A stretch of 64,000 nucleotides of DNA from Gammaproteobacteria bacterium (GTDB lineage: Bacteria > Pseudomonadota > Gammaproteobacteria > HTCC5015), in NCBI GenBank assembly GCA_013817245.1, contig JACDDA010000005.1:1-64000 (forward strand). The letters are read 5' to 3'. Every line of letters starts with the position of its first letter. Positions within the stretch are counted from its first letter, which is position 1. This document shows, in pieces, positions 19,042-27,723 of this stretch. The notes beneath the pieces were generated by a model. It had not been told where the DNA came from. It did no database searches and was given only the letters and a program-made list of their open reading frames with translations. Both the position numbers and the translations under genes were made by a program.

Positions 19042-20349
19042 ATGAAGCCGGTTAAAGTTGGTTTGTTAGGTGTTGGTACCGTCGGCAGTGGCACGGTTAA
19101 TGTGTTGCGTCAAAATGCCAAAGAAATTAGTCGTCGTGCTGGCCGCGAAATTGTAATTAGTCATGCGGCTACGCGCACCTTGAGTAACGTATCAGTTGAT
19201 ACTCAAAATATTAAACTAACCACCGATTTATTTGCAGTCGTTAATGATCCCGAAATTGATGTTGTGATTGAACTCATCGGCGGTTATCAACCGGCGCGTG
19301 AATTAGTCATGCAAGCAATTGAAAATGGTAAGCATGTCATTACGGCGAATAAAGCCTTGATCGCGATTCATGGTAATGAAATTTTTAAAGCCGCGCGCGC
19401 CAAAGGTGTGGTCGTGGCATTTGAAGCAGCCGTTGCGGGTGGTATTCCCGTCATTAAAGCCATTCGCGAAGGTTTGGCTGCGAATCATATTGAATGGATT
19501 GCCGGTATTATTAATGGTACGGGTAATTTTATTTTGACGGAGATGCGCGACAAAGGTCGTGCGTTTGATGATGTATTAAAAGAAGCGCAAGCCTTAGGCT
19601 ATGCAGAAGCTGATCCTACTTTTGATGTTGAAGGGATTGATGCCGCACACAAGTTAACAATTTTAGCGTCGATTGCGTATGGTATTCCATTGCAGTTTGA
19701 AAAAGCTTACACCGAAGGCATTACCCAAATCAGCCGCGAAGATGTGATGTATGCAGAAAGTTTGGGTTATCGCATTAAACATTTAGGTATTACTCGCCGT
19801 ACAGCGAATGGCATTGAACTACGCGTACATCCCACTTTAATTCCAGAACGTCGTTTGATTGCGAATGTAGATGGCGTCATGAATGCAGTATTAGTGCGCG
19901 GCGATGCCGTTGGCCCCACTTTATATTACGGCCCCGGTGCGGGTGCATTACCCACGGCTTCAGCAGTTGTTGCTGACTTGGTCGATGTAGTGCGCTCATT
20001 AACTACCGATCCTGAAAATCGCGTACCGCATTTAGCATTTCAACCCACGGCATTAGCAGACTTGCCCATACTGCCGATGGAAGAAGTTGAAACAGCGTAT
20101 TACTTACGTTTGTTGTTAGTGGATGAGCCGGGCATGATGGCCGCAGTCACTACGATTTTAGGTAATGCCGGTATTAGTATTGAAGCCGTTTTACAAAAAC
20201 CAGCGCGTGCTAATGAAACCGCAGTGCCGGTTATTATTTTAACGCAACGTATTAAAGAACGTTATATGAATGCAGCGATTCGTGAGTTAGAAGCGTTACC
20301 CGCGCTGACCGGCAAAGTAACGCGCATTCGAATGGAAAATTTAGCTTAA
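19042..20349 (+). CDS. hom: Homoserine dehydrogenase
   Basis: Reduces aspartate semialdehyde to homoserine, the branch to threonine and methionine. It has 435 residues and is monofunctional, not fused to aspartokinase. Order: Rossmann domain (VGLLGVGTVGSGTVNVL), catalytic domain with GGIPVIKAIREGLAANHIEWIAGIINGTGNFIL and EADPTFDVEGIDAAHKL, and a C-terminal ACT domain (YYLRLLLVDEPGMMAAVTTILG) of the kind that mediates threonine feedback. It starts 29 bases after alaC and precedes thrC by 42 bases. Confidence 0.97.
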   Translation: MKPVKVGLLGVGTVGSGTVNVLRQNAKEISRRAGREIVISHAATRTLSNVSVDTQNIKLTTDLFAVVNDPEIDVVIELIGGYQPARELVMQAIENGKHVITANKALIAIHGNEIFKAARAKGVVVAFEAAVAGGIPVIKAIREGLAANHIEWIAGIINGTGNFILTEMRDKGRAFDDVLKEAQALGYAEADPTFDVEGIDAAHKLTILASIAYGIPLQFEKAYTEGITQISREDVMYAESLGYRIKHLGITRRTANGIELRVHPTLIPERRLIANVDGVMNAVLVRGDAVGPTLYYGPGAGALPTASAVVADLVDVVRSLTTDPENRVPHLAFQPTALADLPILPMEEVETAYYLRLLLVDEPGMMAAVTTILGNAGISIEAVLQKPARANETAVPVIILTQRIKERYMNAAIRELEALPALTGKVTRIRMENLA

Positions 20350-20391
20350 ATTTTTTAATCATCACGATATAAAGCGAAAGAGGATTACGCA

Positions 20392-21525
20392 ATGACTTTG
20401 GGTTCTCGTTACACCGGTTTAATTGAACGTTACCGCGAATTTTTACCGGTAAGCGCTACTACGCAACTCATTAGCTTAGGTGAAGGCAATACACCGTTAA
20501 TTCGTTTGGAAAATGTACCACGCGAAGTCGGTGTTGAATGCGAGTTATATGTAAAGTTTGAAGGTTTAAATCCCACGGGATCCTTTAAAGATCGCGGCAT
20601 GACTATGGCTGTAACCAAAGCGGTGGAAGCGGGTAGTCGCGCGATTATTTGTGCATCCACTGGCAATACTTCAGCTGCTGCGGCTGCGTATGCGGCACGC
20701 GCCGGCATTAGCGCATTTGTATTAATTCCTGATGGCAAAATTGCGATGGGTAAATTAGCGCAAGCCATGATGCATGGTGCGCGTGTTATTCAAATCAAAG
20801 GTAATTTTGATGCAGGCATGCAACTCGTCAAAGATGTTGCAGAAGAAGCGCCGGTAACTATTGTAAATTCAATTAATCCATTTCGTTTGCAAGGTCAAAA
20901 AACAGCAGCATTTGAAATTGTTGAAGAGCTAGGTTGTGCACCGGATTTTCATTGTTTACCCGTCGGTAATGCGGGCAATATCACTGCGCATTGGATTGGT
21001 TATACCGAATTTTGTAGCGGTGCCCACAAAACTGAAAGCTGCGCATTTTGCGATGGTGATTGTCGTTATCAGCACAAACCTTTGGTGAATAATCGTCCGC
21101 GCATGGTGGGTTATCAAGCAGCAGGTTCTGCGCCTTTTATGCGTGGTCATATGGTCGATAATCCAGAAACGGTTGCTACTGCGATTCGCATTGGTCATCC
21201 GCAGTCATGGGATCGCGCTTGGAAAGTTCAAGCCGAATCGAATGGTTGGTTTGATGAATTAACGGATGCTGAAATTTTAGCGGCGCAAAAATTATTAGCA
21301 GAAAAAGAAGGCGTTTTTTGTGAGCCGGCATCAGCCGCCTCTGTTGCAGGTGCCTTGCGTGATTTGCAGCGTGGTAAAATTCCTGCGGGTAGTCGCATAG
21401 TGTGTACGTTGACCGGGCATGGTCTTAAAGATCCCGATACCGCGATGCAGCAAAGTACCGCCGATGTTGTAACGGTAGACGCGACTTTATTAGATGTTAA
21501 ACGTGCGATACTCAAAAACCTCTAA
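20392..21525 (+). CDS. thrC: Threonine synthase with Cys-rich insertion
   Basis: PLP enzyme converting phosphohomoserine to threonine, last step of the pathway started by hom. It has 377 residues. The Schiff-base lysine lies in NPTGSFKDRGM, the phosphate loop is GNAGNITAHW, and the tail carries CEPASAASVAGAL and TGHGLKDPDTA. Between GNAGNITAHWIGY and RPRMVGYQAAGSAPF is an insertion of about 22 residues holding C208, H212, C217, C220 and C224 (C-x8-C-x2-C-x3-C). The compact form in Bacillus, as I recall it, lacks this. A metal site or redox switch is possible, but that is inference. Confidence 0.96.
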   Translation: MTLGSRYTGLIERYREFLPVSATTQLISLGEGNTPLIRLENVPREVGVECELYVKFEGLNPTGSFKDRGMTMAVTKAVEAGSRAIICASTGNTSAAAAAYAARAGISAFVLIPDGKIAMGKLAQAMMHGARVIQIKGNFDAGMQLVKDVAEEAPVTIVNSINPFRLQGQKTAAFEIVEELGCAPDFHCLPVGNAGNITAHWIGYTEFCSGAHKTESCAFCDGDCRYQHKPLVNNRPRMVGYQAAGSAPFMRGHMVDNPETVATAIRIGHPQSWDRAWKVQAESNGWFDELTDAEILAAQKLLAEKEGVFCEPASAASVAGALRDLQRGKIPAGSRIVCTLTGHGLKDPDTAMQQSTADVVTVDATLLDVKRAILKNL

Positions 21526-21527
21526 GC

Positions 21528-21704
21528 ATGCGTTACATTATTGTCATATTGTTTTGGATTGCGGTTTTTTATCTATTAGCACGACGTGTTTTTCATAAAC
21601 CCGCTTGGCATTTTTTGCGGCAAGTGTGTTTTACTTTGATATTTGTGTTGACCTTGTTACTGCTTTATATTGTCATCACAGGTATATTGGGTTTACCATT
21701 TTAG
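21528..21704 (+). CDS. Small membrane protein, 58 residues, unrecognised
   Basis: Short open frame starting two bases after the thrC stop. The protein begins MRYIIVILFWIAVFYLLARR and ends GILGLPF. It has two hydrophobic segments, residues 3-17 and about 34-56, joined by a short basic loop with R, K, H and W residues. That matches an inner-membrane hairpin with the loop in the cytoplasm. No strong Shine-Dalgarno precedes the ATG at 21528, so expression would rely on coupling to thrC. I do not recognise a family. Confidence 0.6.
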   Translation: MRYIIVILFWIAVFYLLARRVFHKPAWHFLRQVCFTLIFVLTLLLLYIVITGILGLPF

Positions 21705-21720
21705 GATAACGGAGAGTTTT

Positions 21721-22062
21721 ATGCTGACAGCAGCACAACGTGATTTTCAGCAGCTTTATTTAACCATGATTTCAATTGGTGGAGGACTGCTGGCTTTAAC
21801 GCTTATCTTAATTACCATTTCTGTGGGCATCTTGCCTAAAAATATTCCATTGTTGGGATTTTTCGCTCAAGAAGGTTGGATTGCTTTAATCGCCTGCGCA
21901 TCAAGTGTTTTTTCTTTATACGGCGGTTATCTGAGTTATATGCACAGCGGTGAGACACCAACCACTTTACTGTGGAATTATTGGGTGCCATTAGGTTTAG
22001 GTATTGCGAGTATTTTAGTAGCTGTGCCTGTAGGCTTAGTTTATTTTGTGTTTCCTATTTAA
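21721..22062 (+). CDS. Small integral membrane protein of unknown function
   Basis: A 113-residue protein starting MLTAAQRDFQQLYLTMIS at the ATG at 21721, preceded by GGAGAG (21711-21716). The frame is open to 21670, but that region overlaps the 58-residue gene. Three hydrophobic helices are visible: about 16-38, 53-75 and 86-112. No family is recognised. It is the last gene of the alaC-hom-thrC run and is followed by a long inverted repeat. Functional link to threonine synthesis is positional only. Confidence 0.75.
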   Translation: MLTAAQRDFQQLYLTMISIGGGLLALTLILITISVGILPKNIPLLGFFAQEGWIALIACASSVFSLYGGYLSYMHSGETPTTLLWNYWVPLGLGIASILVAVPVGLVYFVFPI

Positions 22063-22082
22063 AAAATAAAGTCATTAAATCA

Positions 22083-22115
22083 GCAGAGAAACTGTTTTTA
22101 CAGTGGTTTCTCTGC
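22083..22115. terminator. Inverted repeat at the convergent ends of the threonine cluster and aat
   Basis: Perfect 10-bp arms GCAGAGAAAC (22083-22092) and GTTTCTCTGC (22106-22115) enclose a loop with an inner CTG/CAG pair. It overlaps the last codons of aat. There is no clear T-run on either side, so terminator function is probable but not certain. Confidence 0.55.
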
Positions 22116-22775
22116 CGATATCCGCAATAACTTTTCTAGCCGCTGCAAAAATTCAGTACGCGTCATGCGTTCAACACCTAAAGACATTAAATGTGGATTA
22201 GGTATCTGGCAATCAATTAATTGAATATCGGCGCGTTGCGCTAATGCATAGAGTGCTAACTTAGAGCCATTGCTGATACGACTAAACATCGATTCACCAA
22301 AAAATACGCAGCCTAATTGCACGCCGTAAATTCCACCGATCAATTCATCTGCTTGCCAGCATTCTAAAGAATGTGCATAACCTAATATGTGCAAACGTTT
22401 ATAAGCATTTTGCATTTCTGCGGTAATCCACGTGTCATTCGCATAACTACGCGGCGCAGCACAAGCCGCAATCACCGCATTAAAATCTTGATTCCATGTA
22501 ATATTAAAAGTGTGTTGATTTAAGTAGCGCCGAAAACTACGCGACACATGAAAGCGTTCTGGAAATAAGACCGCACGTTGACTCGGTGACCACCATAAAA
22601 TCGGTTCGCCTGAATTGTACCAAGGAAAAATACCTTGCCGATAAGCGCTGACTAAGCGTTGCGGCGAAAGATCACCGCCTGCTGCCAGCAAACCATCTGG
22701 TTCATCCAGCGCCATTTCTGGATGCGGAAAGCGCATTTTAGTATCACCGGGTGATAACCAAATTAAATTTGTCAT
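22098..22775 (-). CDS. aat: Leucyl/phenylalanyl-tRNA--protein transferase
   Basis: Adds Leu or Phe to N-terminal Arg or Lys, making N-degrons for ClpAPS. It has 225 residues and opens with the family pattern of a Pro-rich start, then MALDEPDGLLAAGGDLSPQRLVSAYRQGIFPWY. The core WWSPSQRAVLFPERFHVSRSFRR, the ECWQ...LIGGIYGVQLG region and FFGESMFSR are present. It is read on the minus strand after the FemAB-like gene, with a 38-base gap. No clpS or clpA is in the window. Confidence 0.96.
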   Translation of the reverse strand: MTNLIWLSPGDTKMRFPHPEMALDEPDGLLAAGGDLSPQRLVSAYRQGIFPWYNSGEPILWWSPSQRAVLFPERFHVSRSFRRYLNQHTFNITWNQDFNAVIAACAAPRSYANDTWITAEMQNAYKRLHILGYAHSLECWQADELIGGIYGVQLGCVFFGESMFSRISNGSKLALYALAQRADIQLIDCQIPNPHLMSLGVERMTRTEFLQRLEKLLRISAEKPL

Positions 22776-22813
22776 GAACTTATCTTAGCGCGATAACAGT
22801 GGCTTGCCACTCG

Positions 22814-23980
22814 TTAATCATTGTCACTCGTTGCGCGTCGAAACGGCGCTAAGGCTTCTAGTTCTGGTAAAGAGGTTTTTAGATAATCGGTTTCTTGTTT
22901 TAAAAATCGGCTAATGGCGTGTTTAAAATCGGCATGTCGAATCCAATGCGCTGACCACGTTTCGGTCGGCATAAAGCCGCGCGTAATTTTATGTTCGCCT
23001 TGTACCCCGGGTTCGAATCGTTGTAGATTTTTTTCTATGCAATATTCAATACCTTGATAAAAACACAATTCAAAATGCAATGCATCATAGTCTTCCAGGC
23101 AGCCCCAATAACGACCATACATGGCTTGTGTGCCAATAAAATTAATCACGCCAGCTACCCAACGTTGTTCATGTTGCGCGAGCAGGATTAACATTTGTGC
23201 GCCCATTTGCAGCGCCGTTTGTTTAAAGAACGCGAGTGTTAGCGCAGGGTAGTTGCCCTTTTTATGAAAAGTGCTCGCATAAAAAGCATACACGGTGGGC
23301 CATAGTTCTTCAGGTAGTTCGTTGCCATGAAAACGTTGAATGCTAATGCCATCGCTGTGTAAGCGTTCACGTTCTTTGCGCAAATCTTTGCGTTTGCGAG
23401 AGCGGAATTCGCCTAGAAAATCATCGAAGCTGTTGTAGCTGTGGTTTTTCCATTGATATTGATATTGTAAACGACGTAAGTAACCTTGTTGCTCTAGCCA
23501 ATCCATATCACTGTTTTGTGCAAATAAAATATGTGCAGAGGAGAGTTGTTGGGTTTCTAGTTTTTCAATTAATGCCGAGTGTAAAGTTTGTTTAATAGTT
23601 TCTTGTTCGGTCGCCGCCATGTTTTGATGTGTTAGAAAGCGTGCACTAGCAATAGGTGAAAACGGAATGGCGCTGACCAATTTTGGATAATAATTTAATC
23701 CATTTTGTTCATAGGCAGAAGCCCATGCTCCATCAAACACAAATTCACCAAAATAATTAGTTTTTAAATACAGCGGCAATGCACCGACTAAATGTTCTGC
23801 TGCATCACGCACCAGCAAGTGTTGTGGCAACCAACCGATGCGTGCGCCTAAACATTGTTGTTGTTCGAGATTGTTTAAGAACGCATGATTTAAAAAAGGA
23901 TTGTCTTGGGTGTGTAGCGCATCCCATTCATGGGCGGCGGTTGTATCGAGATGGGTCAACGTATCAGTGTGCAATGACAT
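22814..23980 (-). CDS. FemAB-like GNAT acyltransferase (PF04339 family)
   Basis: A 388-residue protein of the PF04339 peptidogalycan-biosynthesis/FemAB-like group. The family appears to consist of two GNAT-like folds, and its substrate is unknown. Recognisable segments are EWDALHTQDNPFLNHAFLNNLEQ, LYLKTNYFGEFVFD.WA.AY, the basic FRSRKRKDLRKERERL, and MYGRYWGC...LHFELCFYQGIEYCIE. No signal peptide or membrane helix is seen, so it is cytoplasmic. It lies between trxB and aat in the same direction. An aminoacyl- or acetyl-transfer role in envelope or amino-acid metabolism is inference. Confidence 0.87.
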   Translation of the reverse strand: MSLHTDTLTHLDTTAAHEWDALHTQDNPFLNHAFLNNLEQQQCLGARIGWLPQHLLVRDAAEHLVGALPLYLKTNYFGEFVFDGAWASAYEQNGLNYYPKLVSAIPFSPIASARFLTHQNMAATEQETIKQTLHSALIEKLETQQLSSAHILFAQNSDMDWLEQQGYLRRLQYQYQWKNHSYNSFDDFLGEFRSRKRKDLRKERERLHSDGISIQRFHGNELPEELWPTVYAFYASTFHKKGNYPALTLAFFKQTALQMGAQMLILLAQHEQRWVAGVINFIGTQAMYGRYWGCLEDYDALHFELCFYQGIEYCIEKNLQRFEPGVQGEHKITRGFMPTETWSAHWIRHADFKHAISRFLKQETDYLKTSLPELEALAPFRRATSDND

Positions 23981-24072
23981 ATCTCATCGATGGGTAGCAG
24001 TTGTAAAAAATCCTGCCGTGTTATTGAAAAATAAACACGACAGGTTTTTGTGGGTCTAGAATAATTGAAAGA

Positions 24073-25047
<975 letters not shown>

Positions 25048-25173
25048 CTACTCCTATCCAGAATGTGTATACACTGTATCTTAATGTATTTATGTCACGG
25101 TGTTATGGTCGCTAATAGTACGGAATGCAAGTAACAGCGTAAACCGCTAAACGTTAAATAAGGTAGAACTCAC

Positions 25174-26238
25174 ATGCATATCGGTATACCCAAAGAAACC
25201 AAGCTACGCGAAGGTCGTGTGGCGATTATTCCGACGGATGCAGCACGTTTATTAGCAGCGGGGCATACCGTATCAATAGAGACTGGCGCGGGTGTCAGCA
25301 GTGGTTTTAGTGACAGCGAATATTCGACAATAGGTGTACAGATTGCAGCCAATGCCGCGCAGTTGTACGCACAAGCCACGTTGATTGTTAAAGTCAAAGA
25401 ACCTATCTCCGGTGATTTAGCTTTATTACGCTCAGATCATTTGTTATTCAGTTATTTACATCTTGCGGCGGAACCCGCGCTTACTCAGCATTTATGCAAC
25501 ATTGGTTTAACTGCGATTGCGTTTGAAACAGTGACAGCCGCTGATGGTAGCTTGCCTTTGTTAGCACCTATGAGTGCAATTGCCGGTCGTGTTGCGGTGC
25601 AAGTGGGTGCGCATGCCTTGCATCAATCACAAGGTGGTCGAGGAATTTTACTCGGCGGATTAAATGGTACCGAACCCGGACATGTCGTGATATTAGGCGC
25701 CGGTGTCGCAGGACACCATGCCGCGCAAATGGCGATAGGTTTAGGCGCACATGTCACGCTCTTAGATAAACGTGCTGATCGATTAAGCGCCATTGCGCAA
25801 CAATTATCGGTACAAACCGTGTTGGCGGATGAACAACAAATTGCAATGCTAGTGCAGCAAGCCGATTTGTTAATTGGTGCGGTCTTAATTCCCGGTGCAC
25901 GCGCCCCGATTGTTGTCAGTGAAGCGATGGTGAAAACCATGCGCAGCGGTAGCGTGATTGCAGATATTTCTGTTGATCAAGGCGGGTGTATCGCCACCAC
26001 CAGACCCACCACGTACGCTGATCCTTTATACACCATGCACGGCGTACAACATTTCACAGTAACGAATATGCCCGGCGCGGTACCGCGTACTGCCGCACAA
26101 GCATTATCAGCTGCAATCACGCCTTATGTATTGAGGTTAGCGAATAATAATTGGCAGCAAGCGGCGGATTTAAAAGCGGGCGTGAATGTGCAAGCGGGGA
26201 AAATTGTGCATCCGGCTTTATTAAGTCTGGCCGTGTAA
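25174..26238 (+). CDS. ald: Alanine dehydrogenase
   Basis: NAD-dependent interconversion of alanine and pyruvate plus ammonia. It has 354 residues and starts MHIGIPKETKLREGRVAIIP with the substrate-binding Arg and Lys. The catalytic His region SYLHLAAEPAL and MSAIAGRVAVQVGA are present, and the NAD fold is VVILGAGVAGHHAAQMA. The conserved DISVDQGGC and TNMPGAVPRTAAQAL close the protein. It is slightly shorter than the usual 371 or so. It occupies the place between trxB and ftsK where E. coli carries lrp. Confidence 0.95.
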   Translation: MHIGIPKETKLREGRVAIIPTDAARLLAAGHTVSIETGAGVSSGFSDSEYSTIGVQIAANAAQLYAQATLIVKVKEPISGDLALLRSDHLLFSYLHLAAEPALTQHLCNIGLTAIAFETVTAADGSLPLLAPMSAIAGRVAVQVGAHALHQSQGGRGILLGGLNGTEPGHVVILGAGVAGHHAAQMAIGLGAHVTLLDKRADRLSAIAQQLSVQTVLADEQQIAMLVQQADLLIGAVLIPGARAPIVVSEAMVKTMRSGSVIADISVDQGGCIATTRPTTYADPLYTMHGVQHFTVTNMPGAVPRTAAQALSAAITPYVLRLANNNWQQAADLKAGVNVQAGKIVHPALLSLAV

Positions 26239-26270
26239 GAACAGTGATTAATTAACGAATTTCAAACTAT

Positions 26271-27521
26271 TTATTCAGTGAATAAAATTTCCATTTGTAC
26301 AGCAAATGCAGGATTAGGTCTGTGACTATCGTAACGGGGAAATACGACGTCTTGACTAAGACGTAAAAAGCACCATTTTTTATATAAAGGTTGGCGATAA
26401 GCTACTGATATAAAATAATCATTAAATTGTACTTTTGGTTCACTAGAGCCAAAAGTACCGACGCTATAAACGATACTGCGTAACTCGCCTTTATCTTCAG
26501 AGATTGAAAATGTTTGCGAAAAAGCGAAAGTATCATCTAAGTCAAAAAATTGTATTTGCGAAACAGCCCCGCGATATTTATTTTTGCGGAAATTTTCGCC
26601 TATGTTAAATGTAGTATTAGAGCGCCAGTCTTGTTCTTCGTAATAAATAAACTCTTGTTTAAATTGACCACTCCATGGTTCTTCAACATCAAGTTCGCGT
26701 CGGGCTGTAAATTTATAAAAAGGTTTTAAGCCCCCCGATTTTAGACCCAGACGATTGCGGAATTTCCAACTATCAATTTCATTGCTTAAAAGTTCTAGGC
26801 CCCCTTCCGAACTTTCTTTGCCGATAGAATTTTGGCGCAACGTGTCTAAGCTCTGTTGTTCGAGAGTTTTGCGATCATCCGAGTCAGTGTCGAAAAACAG
26901 ACGCAAGTGATATTGAGTACTGGGTAAGTCAAGTTTGGCGCGAATGCGTGCAATCGTTTCACGATCGCCGTCTTTTCTAAAAATTTCTCCGATATCTAAT
27001 TGTAGTTTTGATTCATTGGGTTCCGTCCATACTCTTCGGCTAAAAAAGTAATCCAAATCTTCGGCTTTCTCAATAAAATATTCACCAATATTGTCACGTT
27101 GTTCCTGGGCTTTTTCTAATAGCGCACTGTCTGGCTGTTCTGGATTGTTTGGGTTTTCCGGTGTGATCGGTTCCACTGACAGCGTGTCTACAGGCACGGG
27201 GCAGATAAAAACTTTCGGTGTTTGTTTAGGTTTGCGTGTAGTTTTTTTCGACTTCTTTATTGGAAGCTTAGCCGGGCTTGATGCCGGCTCAACCGATGTT
27301 GCGTCTAATGAGTTTGATTGATTGCTATTGGTCGGCTCAGCTGCATATGCGAAAGTTCCGAGCATGGTCATTATTGATAAACATAAAAAAGAACGTCGAT
27401 AGCAGGCAAGTACTCGAATGCACAGCCATTGATTCTTAAAATCGTAAATGCCTAATGCTATAAAACCCAGCAAAAAGGCATGAATAAAGGAAACGATAGA
27501 AGCCAACATAGAGCGCATCAT
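26271..27521 (-). CDS. Unrecognised exported protein, possible outer-membrane beta-barrel
   Basis: No family recognised. The frame gives 416 residues. The first 65 hold two hydrophobic stretches, about 5-27 and 42-60, the second resembling a signal peptide ending FAYAAEPTN. Only 27521 offers a standard start far upstream; an internal ATG at the end of the second stretch would leave it too short for export. Next come a Ser/Pro/Lys-rich linker, a Pro/Glu-rich stretch, then about 280 residues of alternating hydrophobic and polar sequence rich in aromatic residues (LRLFFDTDSDD, FKQEFIYYEEQDW, FFDLDDTFAFSQTF). That is typical of a beta-barrel, although the tail (AVQMEILFTE) does not end in Phe. 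It is divergent from ftsK. Confidence 0.75.
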   Translation of the reverse strand: MMRSMLASIVSFIHAFLLGFIALGIYDFKNQWLCIRVLACYRRSFLCLSIMTMLGTFAYAAEPTNSNQSNSLDATSVEPASSPAKLPIKKSKKTTRKPKQTPKVFICPVPVDTLSVEPITPENPNNPEQPDSALLEKAQEQRDNIGEYFIEKAEDLDYFFSRRVWTEPNESKLQLDIGEIFRKDGDRETIARIRAKLDLPSTQYHLRLFFDTDSDDRKTLEQQSLDTLRQNSIGKESSEGGLELLSNEIDSWKFRNRLGLKSGGLKPFYKFTARRELDVEEPWSGQFKQEFIYYEEQDWRSNTTFNIGENFRKNKYRGAVSQIQFFDLDDTFAFSQTFSISEDKGELRSIVYSVGTFGSSEPKVQFNDYFISVAYRQPLYKKWCFLRLSQDVVFPRYDSHRPNPAFAVQMEILFTE

Positions 27522-27723
27522 GTCGATAAATTATCCTGCGAATTCATAATATTGGACTTGCATAAGGATAGGGAGAATACCACGGCGCTACGAATCTCAA
27601 CGTGCGGCAACGTACTAAGCTTATTGGCCTATCTTTGTGCAAGGCTTTTCAATATACTTTTCAATAAGTTACCGTACAAAATTCGCGTAGACGCGGCACT
27701 AAATTTCACCTTGAGAGACCACT

